From the NCBI GenBank assembly GCA_038373865.1, contig JAXGGA010004480.1, positions 23,908-87,907 of the forward strand: a stretch of 64,000 bases of DNA, in the 5' to 3' direction. The position numbers and the translations under genes were made by a program. Within the stretch, counting starts at the first letter, position 1, and the number at the start of each line of letters is the position of its first letter. This document shows positions 33,131 through 42,538 of the stretch, in pieces. The notes beneath the pieces are model-generated. The model saw nothing but the letters and a program-made list of their open reading frames with translations. It searched no databases and was not told the DNA's origin. The stretch comes from Uloborus plumipes (taxonomy: Eukaryota > Arthropoda > Arachnida > Araneae > Uloboridae).

Positions 33131-34522
33131 GTTGTTATAATTTATTTTTGGTGACTGTAAATATTTAGACAAAATGTTAAGAGATAAAAGTAGAAAGACT
33201 AACCTATTTGTTAGAGATCTATTATCTTCTACTTGGTAACTTTTTGTCTTTGCCAAACTTGGAGGAAACTGGAGATGGATCTTCTGACACTGCAACTCTA
33301 AACTCTAGTATTGACTAGTGGCTTGACGTGCCCTATACCCTTGTAGAACCGAATCAACAAGTGGACTCTTTTTCCAATCAAAATTCAAAATTAGTTTCAT
33401 CAGCGTATCCTAACTAACAGGGGCTCAAGGCGTAGGCGTGCATCTTTTTAAGGACAATTTTTTCGATTGGCGGGATATATGTTGCTGTGACAGATGCTCA
33501 GATAGACTAGACATTCTATTTGTTAATTAACCGGAGACAGATAGTCTGTACACGCCTCCTAGTTTTGCGGTGTACCACACACATGCATAGTAAAGCAATA
33601 AAAATTAACTTAATTAATAATCCGACAACTGACAAAGGCAATCCGACAACACACGTACATATTGTGAAGCGATAAATAAAGTACTAAAGGTTACCGGATT
33701 ACCTATAGAAATAACCCGACAAAGTCAAGTAGCTGTACCTTTCCATTCATGAGAAATTTTTGTTGTCTGCGGCGTCCAGTTATTCATAACTTGAGTGAAA
33801 AAATCGTGGGAAAGAGTTAGATATTCCCATACGCCTTCCATGGTGGTCTGATCTAGATCTTAGTCTGATCCATATAATAGTGGAAGAAACTAATAATAGC
33901 CAATAGCTTCCATAAATAATGACAGATGTTAAAGAACACTATCTTAACTCTTTATACCAAGATAAGCTTCAAGTCCTTCTCACAACTTTAAAGGGACTGA
34001 CTTCCACGCAACCATCAAGGATCCAAGGCACCGTCAAAGCTGAAAGATTACCTTGAGCGTCAACTCAGAAGCCGGCTCTCAAGGGAATCATGCCCATCGT
34101 AGGTCAGCTTAAACTGTAGAATCAATGGAATCAGAACTGTGTTCCGGGCTTCGGCTACATCTAAATAACTACAGCGGATTGTCAGTGTTGCAATTAAAAA
34201 AAAAGGGAAGTAAAAACAGAGAGAGGGCTAATCTGAATCAGAGTCGAGGGGAGAGGGGGGTGCTGTACTGTAACATTTATTTTTAAAAATGTCATGTAAA
34301 TGTTTCTTTACAAAATAATAAAAAGAAATTGAAAAAGAAAAACATCAATTAAATTTGTCAAACAACTTTCAAGTATCAGCTACAAGTATTGTTTTATTAT
34401 GCAATTTTATCATCTTTTTTCGTTCAAATTGCTTTTTTCAAAGATACCTTAAGCAACGTAAATTAAACAGATTTTGTCCTTTCAGGGCCCTTTATTTGAC
34501 CATGTATGTTTAGGGAGGTCTT

Positions 34523-34815
34523 ATGGATAAAATCAGACCCTATTTATTGCTTAAAAGCAGTTTCCAAGGAAAAGGGGGTGGGGGCTTGCTATCAGGAAGA
34601 GAGGTTGCTTCCTTGTACCGAGACTGTCTCTGTGTTAAAAAAATGGGAACTTGGAACAGTTTACCGGAAGAGGTGGTAAGGAGCAATGGAGTAGATAGCT
34701 TTAAGAAGGCCATTGATCTTCATTTGGGTCTTTAATTTGACTAGGACCAGCCCAGTTGGGCCCAGAGCCTGCTGCTGGTCGTCGCATTTGTATTGTATTG
34801 TATTGTATTGTGTCC
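34523..34815 (+). pseudogene. CR1-like LINE 3' tail, 5'-truncated
   Basis: The plus-strand frame ending at 34735 contains Gly-Thr-Trp-Asn-Ser-Leu-Pro-Glu-Glu-Val-Val, then Val-Asp-Ser-Phe-Lys-Lys-Ala-Ile-Asp. This is the conserved C-terminal motif of CR1/L2-group reverse transcriptase proteins (W-N-S-L-P...F-K...L-D). After the stop comes a short 3' UTR (GACCAGCCCAGTTGGGCCC) and a (TATTG)4 tail at 34791-34810, as CR1-type elements end in short tandem repeats rather than poly-A. The part before about 34640 is less certain. It is nested inside the hAT element. Confidence 0.72.
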
Positions 34816-35295
34816 CGTCTTTTCCTACAATGGTTACATTTAGAAAATTACATTTTTTCTCGTTTGAAAATAAGGTATGCATCATTTGACAAACAATTTA
34901 AAAAAAATTTTTCACTTAAAAACTAGGGGGGCAAAATAATAACTCTGCCCCTGGACCAAAAAAAGTAGGGGGGCACTTGCCCCCCTATGCCCCCCCTAGA
35001 TTACGCCACTGCTAATGAACTTGATAGATGGGTCTGGCACTTTTTTTTTGAACAAACTTGGCCGCATTTTCAAACTATTATAAAAGCATTTACATGTCAC
35101 TATTAAAGAGATTTAGAGTAGAGAAAGTCGTTACTGAAATCGATTTGCCAAGGATAATAGCACGTTCTAAGGCGCAGTCAAATTTGTACCCTAGTTAAAT
35201 GGTCATTTACGTGATTTTACCATTAAAGTGCTATTTCTTCAAATAAAATTACGAACGTTATCTACAAAGTCGGAGTTTTGACGCTGTTTTCTAGT

Positions 35296-35813
35296 TTAAC
35301 CCATTAATGCCGGACATTTTTTTCCCAAAGATATTTTGCATACTGGTTACAAACAGTGTTTAGTGGACAGGAAAAATAATTAATAAAATATCATGTAAAA
35401 AATAATTTTTTTTAAGGAAAGAAAAATCGTCCCTTAAAAGTCACGATTGACCCCAGAGGGTACATAATTTTTTAGTAATTTTTTTTTCTGCCTACGATAT
35501 AATATTTAAAAAGACATTTTATAAGAAGAAATAAAATCAGCAAGGAACATAAACTGGGAAGCTAGGAATAACTTTGAAATTTGAGCTTTTTTTCTTGAGA
35601 TTGTGAACGATGTAATTTTTGATAAAGAACATATTAAAACTGCTACAGAACACACTTTACAATGGTTATGGGCTGCAATCTGTTAAGAACGAATTGAAAC
35701 AGTACCAAGGTACTCATTGAACACCATTATTTGGTTGAAATGTTCATTTTGGGGAAATTTGGACCTTTTTTTGCACCGTCCCTAAAAAGGGACGCTAGGC
35801 ATTAATGGGTTAA
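35296..35813. mobile_element. piggyBac-type MITE with TTAA duplications
   Basis: TTAA at both edges (35296-35299 and 35810-35813) and perfect 12-bp inverted ends CCCATTAATGCC/GGCATTAATGGG. Inward, GGGACG-type words near the right end and GGACATTTTTTTCCC near the left are only partly matched. TTAA duplication with CCC-starting ends fits piggyBac. A possible lone end of a relative (GGGCATAAATGGGTTAA) lies at 57106-57122. Confidence 0.8.
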
Positions 35814-36302
35814 ATGAAATTCAATTAGAACCAAAATATTAAAATGGACTATTTTTCGCTTAGAAAATGCTTTTCCATTGATGCTCTAAACAACGTAAAA
35901 GAAAAAACAGAGTAAGACGCTATTGAGATCAGGAAAATAAAAATAAGAATATAATGAAATAAATAGCCGTTATAGGCCTGGTCAAGAAGCTGTGCTCTTA
36001 TGGAATAGCAGAAACTTATGATGTTGAAGCTATGTTGGAACAACAACTTGAATTAGGTTTCTATTAATACAGTTAAATTTATAATTAATATATTCAACAT
36101 TATAAAATTCCACATTGTTAGGCACAGGTAATTCAATGAAGAAATAGCTTCTGTCAGCCAGTCCCGTGACTGCTATTATTATTTTTTTTTAATTAAAGTA
36201 TATTTGTAAAATATTTTTGCTCAGGGTTTGAGTATACGTTGATTATGCCATTTACAAATGTTCAAGTAAAACAAAAACTGCACCAAATACGAAAACTTGT
36301 CA
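35814..36302. other. spacer, no gene seen
   Basis: AT-rich sequence, no recognised features. Confidence 0.5.
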
Positions 36303-36376
36303 CTCTCCTGGGTGGTCTTGAATCACCAACCTTCCGGTTGCAAGCCGAACATGCTTGCCGATTGCGCCACGGAGGC
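36303..36376 (-). pseudogene. tRNA-like sequence (tRNA pseudogene or SINE head)
   Basis: The minus strand starts GCCTCCG, has an A box TGGCGCAATCGG (36369-36358) and a B-box-like GATTCAAGACC near 36320. A five-pair anticodon stem (TTCGG/CCGGA) surrounds the loop CTTGCAA, which would give anticodon TGC. The T stem has a mismatch, and the 3' strand does not restore the acceptor stem. It is therefore a degraded tRNA or the head of a tRNA-derived SINE, not a functional gene. Confidence 0.6.
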
Positions 36377-36386
36377 TTCGCTTTAA

Positions 36387-37082
36387 ATGAAACGATGTAT
36401 TAAAAAGAAGCTCTGCACATTCGTGTCAAAAGTAGCAGTCGGAACGCTTTCTTATGTCACTTTATCTGTTCAATCCAGTCTCATAACGTCTCGTAAGAAA
36501 CATAGTTTGAAAAAAAAGTCCAGAAAAGAAAAAACAGTTGTGTAGGAGAGGATAATAATGGAAACTACGCATTAGTGGATAATTCCTTCAAAAAAAAGAA
36601 GTCTTTCACGAATACGTAATGCACAAATTTTTGTCAAAAATGATGTAATAAGTGTTTAGAAACAAGTTTAGAAGAGAAAAATGTATGTAGTTTTAGAAGT
36701 TTACTTATCAGGGTAAAATGCTCAGCGTAGTTAAAGGAAGACTATTTCCAAAACCAGGGATTGAATCAGATTTATTGCCATGCTCTATTTTCCTAATGAA
36801 ACTAATACCCGTTAAAATATTTAATATCTATTCAGTTTCAATTACAAATATCAGTTAAAAGTTGAAATTACAATCGATAAGACTACTCAAAAATGATATT
36901 AAAGTAATAAAATGTAATAAATAGATTTTTAAAAAGTAAAGAACAAATAATTCGGAAAAAAATCTTAACCAACAGTAGTTGTATTTGTACCTTCTATGAA
37001 ATTATCATAATAGGGTACCTGTGCATTGACAACTACAATCCTTCGGTAATTGATTTTCGGAAAAAAATCTGCTGCGTCACTG
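36387..37082. other. spacer, no gene seen
   Basis: AT-rich sequence, no recognised gene or element. Confidence 0.5.
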
Positions 37083-37200
37083 CATGAATATCAATGCTGT
37101 GAATTTATCAATTCCGGTGTGATAAAATCGGTTAAACTTAATCAATGCATAAATATATATGCTGTGCCTTAATCAATTCTGCATGAGATAAAATCGGTTA
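37083..37200 (+). repeat. 62-bp tandem duplication
   Basis: GCATGAATATCAATGCTGTG...GATAAAATCGGTTA is repeated at once as GCATAAATATATATGCTGTG...GATAAAATCGGTTA, with TTAATCAAT landmarks in both. Confidence 0.75.
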
Positions 37201-38020
37201 GCACAATTATCTTGCTAAAAAGCCAACGCAAATGTATTCGCCACATATTTTAATAATTGAGGACCAAGCTCGTCATTTATAATTTTTCGAAGAAAATCTC
37301 GTCCACCTACAGGTGAGTACATTAATTTCCCAAAGCCGAAGGGGGGGGGGGTATCAGTTGACCCCTTGAATAAGAAAGGTTTTTCGCTTACATAGATCAT
37401 TAGTCTTTAACCTGAGTTGGGAGGAACGTTTGGGTTCACTAAAAGTTCTGTAGGGGTTCCGCAAGTGATCACCATTTGCACAGTCAAAGTGGCAAAATTT
37501 CAGTGAAATGTTCATTTTTGACCGGGTCAAACTTTAAAAAGGTGGTTTGCTTGAAAAATGTACATGAAGAATAATTTATGGATAAAATCAAATCTGAACT
37601 ATTTGTAAGAATGTTCAGAAATTGCTAAAAGAGCAGTCAAACATCTAATGTGTTCTATTTTTTTTTCTCTCCTTATGCTACGAAAAAAAAACAAAATATA
37701 GAAATGGATTTAATGCTGAAGATGGCCAAAGCATCAAGATTGTATCAATCATTCCAGGCAAAAAATATTTTCTTTTGAAAACCAATAAATAAATAGATAA
37801 ATAAATAAGACCATTAGGAATCATTAGATCCCTAAGATTTTTAAGCTGTGATAAAACAAAAATAAAATACTGCATAAGTAAACTCAATTAGGATAAACTT
37901 TGATTTCCTATTTTTCAGCTCTTCACCAAGAAATTTCTTCAAAAAAAAAAAAAGATTCGCTCAGAGGGTTTCCTAATGTGTAAACGATTGAATACCAGCA
38001 GATTAGAACATTTTTTTCTT

Positions 38021-38212
38021 TTTTTTTTTCAAAAGCCATCAGCTTCAACATACAGGAGGACTGCGTACTATGAGCTTTGCCTCCTGACAAACACGGGACA
38101 TATTTACGGCACAGAGAGGATGAAATAACATCCATGGGCAGGGCGGGATTCGAACCCACGACCACTTGCTTACGAGGAGAGTACTCTGCCTCTAGGCCCA
38201 CGTGGCCCCCAC
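38021..38212 (-). mobile_element. tRNA-derived SINE, family 2, 12-bp target duplication
   Basis: On the minus strand a tRNA-like head (A-box-like TGGGCCTAGAGG; B box GGGTTCGAATCCC at 38157-38145) is followed by CCATGGATGTTATTTCATCC and a body ending in GATGGCTTTTG plus an A-rich tail. Exact CATTTTTTTCTT copies flank it (38009-38020 and 38213-38224). The length (192 bp), tail and duplication establish LINE-mobilised SINE insertion. Confidence 0.8.
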
Positions 38213-38224
38213 CATTTTTTTCTT

Positions 38225-38680
38225 ATTGTGTCTTTCGGTTTAAGAAGATAAATTTCATCCCGCTGTTTTCAAGACCAATCTGCAGCGCTCGCTACCGAGC
38301 TACGCAAGTTTTGCTGCCAGATTTATCAGAAGCCGCGAAAGAAAAAAAGAAAAAATTAAAACTACTATAAACCACATCGAAGGTGGTAACGTGTAAATCT
38401 TACACTTGGAGCGTAATTGCTGTTCTAATTTCGTCACCACTGTTCTCTGCGTGAAAGCAGAGAGACTTATCGTGTTCTCAACAACCTCCAAAGACCATCT
38501 GCAAGATAGATGTCAGCCAGCAGACGCTGATTCCAAGGAGTGTTCGTGAATTCGGATGTCTTCGAAATTGCGTGGGCTTCGTCTGGCCATTCGATCCTAT
38601 TATGTCAGGCTCATTACATGGCATGGATTAGAAAGATATAGGCATTTGTAATTAATGTGAAATATGTTGTTTAAATTGAA
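38225..38680. other. GC-richer unassigned segment
   Basis: The composition is less AT-rich than the surroundings, with several CpGs. Short open frames occur on both strands but none is recognised. Confidence 0.35.
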
Positions 38681-38689
38681 TTAGTTAAG

Positions 38690-40240
38690 TGCATTTTGTT
38701 TTTCGAGGTTTGATTTCATGGCTTTCAAATTTAGCTGTGACAATCAGATAGTGACGCTTTTGCAAAAGTATTTCGAAATTGAACATAGGACTCAAAAATT
38801 TAGTATGTATTTTAGATTGTAATTTAGATTAAAAAAAATAACGTGATGATAAAAATCGAAAATGAAATTGAGTAATGAAAAATTGCATTTAGATGTTTCG
38901 TTATTTTTTCCAACAGGAAATGTAGAACATTGCAGAAAAAGATGCTTTGAGATACATCAAAAATATTTAATTGCATAGCTTTGCTTGTTTAGCGTTACTA
39001 ATAAAACTATCAAATTGAGTAACGTGCTTGATTTAGCTGTAAAAATTAAATTTTTAAATATTTCACCTTTATAATATTTATTAGTAAACTATGTAAATTG
39101 ATGGATTTCAGTTTGTCGTGCATCAATCGTCACAAGGAAAATACAGCAAAATATTCAAACAAGTAAGGAGATGTATTAAAAAATTTTAATTGCAGAGCCT
39201 AAAAGGTTGACATTTCTAAGAAATCTATCAGAGGAAGCAAAAGGTCTGACGAAACTGAAAAAAAAAAACATATTTTGCCCATAATAACTTTTAGTATTAC
39301 ATAAACGGATCTCGATTTGTCGCAAAAAGAGTTGAATCAATATGTTTGATTAAACTGAAAAATAAAATTTTAAATATTTACTGCCCATCATATCTCTCAG
39401 TACCACCTAAATTGATGGATTTCAATTCATCGTGTATCAATTTGTCTTAAAAGAAAGCTCAACAAAGCATTCAAATAAGCATCAAAAATGTTCAACTGCA
39501 TTGATTAAAACGATTGATTTTATGGAGGAAATTATCAAAGTGAATCAATATGTTTGAAAGCGCTGGAAAATTAAAATGTTTAAGTATTTCATGCCTATAA
39601 CATTTTTCAGTAGTTGTTATACGTTAATTGATGGATCTTATTTCGACATACAGTCGACGTTCGTTATAACGACCACTCGTTACAAAGACCATCCTAATAT
39701 AACGACCGATGAGAAAACCCCCGACTGTATTCCAATATACTCTATGTTCTACCTCTTATAGCGACCACTCGTTATAAAGACCGCTTTCTGTAGGACGGAG
39801 ACGGTCATTATATCGAGCGTAAACTGTATACTCATTTGTCGCAAAGATGGCCTGATGAAGTATTCAAATAAGCAAGGAGATGTATCAAAAATATTTAATT
39901 GCATAGCTTGAAATGTTTGATATTACAAAGCAAACTATCACAGCAAACAATGTTTTTGACAAAGCTGAAAAAAAAAATTTCAAACATTTCATCTTAATAA
40001 AATTTATTCGGAATTAATTGATGGATCCCAATTCGTCGTGTATCAATTTTTCGCAAGGACAATACAACAAAACATTCAAATAAGTAAGCAGATGTATCAA
40101 AAATGCAAAATTAAAAAACTTAAATTGTTCGATTTTCTCAAGTAATTTATCAAAGCAATGTTTTTGACCAAGTTCGAAAAACAAAACTTCCAAATATTTT
40201 ATGGTCATAATATGTGTTAGTAGTACCACATAACTGAAGG
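38690..40240 (+). repeat. diverged tandem array, about 210-bp unit
   Basis: TTGATGGATTTCAATTCGTCG-like unit starts occur near 39098, 39300 (diverged), 39411, 39625 and 40014. An earlier, weaker unit lies around 38.87 kb. Each unit continues with ATCAATTTGTCGCAAGGA, ACAAAATATTCAAATAAG, TATTTAATTGCATAGC and AAGCTGAAAAA. After subtracting the inserted 176-bp MITE the spacing is about 205-215 bp. A partial unit lies at 39300-39411. Confidence 0.72.
39651..39826. mobile_element. pogo-like TA MITE inside the 210-bp array
   Basis: A 176-bp element with ends CAGTCGACGTTCGTTATAAC and the complement of CAGTTTACGCTCGATATAAT, flanked by TA on both sides. Internal GTTATAACGACCACTCGTTA is repeated as TTATAGCGACCACTCGTTAT. 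CAGT ends, TA duplication and GTTATAACGACC words are typical of pogo-derived MITEs. Confidence 0.75.
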
Positions 40241-40846
40241 AACCATATTCGTTTATGCACCATTGTTTTAAGTAGCATTAAGTAATCACATGATGTGCTC
40301 CGCTTTAATATACGGGCAGATGTGAAGTCGCATAAAGCTTTATCTTTAATTTTCCAACAGTACCCGATTCCGAAATGTGCGCAGATTTCCTGGAAAGAGG
40401 ATGGCACTTTATATTTAACACAAAAAAATGCTCTTCCGTTTGATTTTATTTATTTTCAAGAGAAATCTCAGTCTGGCCTAAATATCTTTCGCCGGAATAA
40501 ACGCAATAAAAGCCCATTTTTACTTTCCCAATCGGCTTGTAGCTCACGCATGCCGAAATCTAACAAATCAGAGAGATAAGGGTAGAGTGAAAAAACGAAA
40601 ATGTAAACGCTGACCCGTTTCGGTAGATCGTTCAAAGGAAAAAAAATCTCTCGTCGTTTTTTTAGTGACCGGACACGACGATTCATGCATTTGTTGGGTC
40701 ATAATTCCATTGAATTCGGCGGATGTCCAAGAAAAATGCTGGAGTTATTTTAATGTGAGAAAAACAGCTGGTTTTTTTTTTATTTTAAGAGGAACATTAA
40801 CATGAATAATTGACAGAGGAGAATTTTGTCCGTAGGTTAATGAGAA
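40240..40846. other. spacer with overlapping short frames, unassigned
   Basis: Open frames of 70-95 codons exist on both strands between 40150 and 40690, but they overlap antisense and none is recognised. Confidence 0.35.
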
Positions 40847-41421
40847 TTAACCCTCGTGGGTCTCTCTCATATCAGTTACACTCAAGACCCTTGGGGTCAT
40901 AAACAACCCCAATGCTTCTTTTAATTAATTTATTATGATTATTGAATGTTACATGCATTATTTAAGTTCACACACTTTTTTATTGCTAAAAAAATGAAAA
41001 TAAAAAGACACAATCAAAGTAAAATTTAGTTTATGCATTAAAAATTAAAATTTTAGAGCAAAACTTACAATAACTGTAGATTTATTTGCAACTGTTACAG
41101 ACCTGAAAAAACATGATTTTTTGCAAGTGAATTTCAAACACTTATGACATTTTTCGATGCATTTTCTGTCCAGTTTTCTTGGACAAAAGTTGCAACGTCC
41201 TCTTTTTTTGGCATTCTGGGGAAGTGACCCCAAGGGTCTTGTGTGCAAAAAATGCGATTCGGGAAGAAAAAAAAAACACGATAATAGCATTATTTTGAAT
41301 AGAAAACTAGAAGAATAAAAGCCACAAAATGCCATTAAAAACAAATGGTTGATTAACAAGATATATTAAGCAGAAATTGCATTAGGGTCACATATGACCC
41401 CAAGGAACACACGAAGGTTAA
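40847..41421 (-). mobile_element. piggyBac deletion derivative with TTAA duplications
   Basis: TTAA at both edges (40847-40850 and 41418-41421), with ends CCCTCGTGGG and the complement of CCTTCGTGTGTTCC. CCTTGGGGTCATA is present in inverted orientation near both ends. The 567-bp interior retains the 3' part of a minus-strand piggyBac transposase. Confidence 0.85.
41045..41263 (-). pseudogene. piggyBac transposase cysteine-rich domain remnant
   Basis: The minus-strand frame from 41263 to the stop at 41045 encodes the C-terminal cysteine-rich (RING/PHD-like) domain of piggyBac transposases. A Lys-Lys-Arg-Gly-Arg-Cys-x2-Cys start is followed by Arg-Lys, then Cys-x3-Cys-x2-Cys-x4-Cys-x3-Cys. This domain binds the subterminal DNA of the transposon in known family members. 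The DDE catalytic part is absent, and upstream codons in the same frame (41359-41264) look like non-homologous read-through. Its position inside TTAA-bounded ends confirms origin. Confidence 0.8.
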
Positions 41422-42089
41422 GAGGAGACATTTTTAAAACTACTGTGTCTTCTTCTACTTCTAAATGCTGTGCTGAATCGATCAGCAATAACAAGTGCGA
41501 AATGAGTTACTTGTTATAAAAACCAAAATTTTCATTCTGAGGCGAATTACTATGACAGCCAGTCAATTCGCCTCACTTCACCCAAATATATGTCTACTTA
41601 AAATTTCATTATAAAACTTATTATAATCAGGAAAAGTGGTATGAATTAGCTGAATTAATGCAAATCATTATACAAGTAACATAATATAAAAACTTCATTT
41701 AACTTTAAATTAAGAAAATGCAGTTTTACATGATTTTGTCTCATACTTATGTACTAATAATCGAAATTATCGGTACAAATCAGCTGAAAATGACTATACG
41801 TAATTCCAGGCACTTCTTTGTATACCAATACCCCTGAAAACAGTCCTACCAGTGCACACTGTTCGTATTTTTGAACTGGAGGCATTTAGCCCAGCGGGGC
41901 AATTAAATCTGATTTACTCTACCATTATTGGCAAAACTTGTTGACTAAAGAGAGAAAAATAAAGCTTCCAAGTTAGCACTTTTCATTTTGATAAATAACG
42001 GTTCCTAATTAGTGTCTACCGAAATTTTAAGCTGAAGATTAAACATTCGGGAATAAGATTCAAGAATATACATAAAACTCTCACGCCTG
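41422..42089. other. spacer, no gene seen
   Basis: AT-rich sequence, nothing recognised. Confidence 0.5.
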
Positions 42090-42538
42090 CACTGCAAAAA
42101 ATGAGCTGTTGTTTTTACAGTATAATGCTGGCAGCAGAGGTTCCAATTTAAAACTGTAAAATGCACTTTAATAAACTGTAAAAATAGCAATTTTACAATT
42201 TCTTACTGTAAAGTGACCAATTTTACAGCATATTATATTGTAAAAACAGCAGTATAATACTGGCAGCAGAGGTTCCAGTTTAAAACTAAAATACACGGTA
42301 ATAAACTGTAAAATTAGCAATTTTACAGTTTAGTACTGTAAAATTAGAAATTTTACAGCTTAATACTGTAAAATTAGAAATTTTACAGCTTAATACTGTA
42401 AAATTAGAAATTTTACAGCTTAATACTGTAAAATTAGAAATTTTACAGCTTAATACTGTAAAATTATCAATTTTTACGGTTTTTTACCATGAAATTAGCT
42501 GCATTATACTGTAAAAGCAACATTCATTTTTTACATTG
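42090..42538 (-). mobile_element. family A MITE copy with internal 30-bp amplification
   Basis: Ends CACTGCAAAAAATGAGCTG and TTTTTTACATTG complement. A 30-bp unit (TTTTACAGCTTAATACTGTA plus AAATTAGAAA) is repeated five times with almost no change between about 42325 and 42468, which accounts for the extra length. Confidence 0.78.

Larger units (their letters stand above)
31409..35011 (-). mobile_element. decayed hAT transposon with intact target duplication
   Basis: The 3.6-kb element has ends CATAGGCGTAATTTGG and the complement CTAGATTACGCCACTG (a CAGTGGCGTA-type hAT terminus), both followed inward by G-rich GGGGGGGCA. It is flanked by identical CTAATGAA (31401-31408 and 35012-35019). It carries a minus-strand hAT transposase remnant (32439-33130), an (AAT)n/(GAT)n tract at 31513-31600, and a CR1-like LINE tail at 34.5-34.8 kb. 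It is inactive as seen. Confidence 0.88.

Noticed and set aside
36303..36376. Functional tRNA-Ala(TGC)
   Set aside because: The acceptor stem does not pair and the T stem has a mismatch. Treated as tRNA pseudogene or SINE head.
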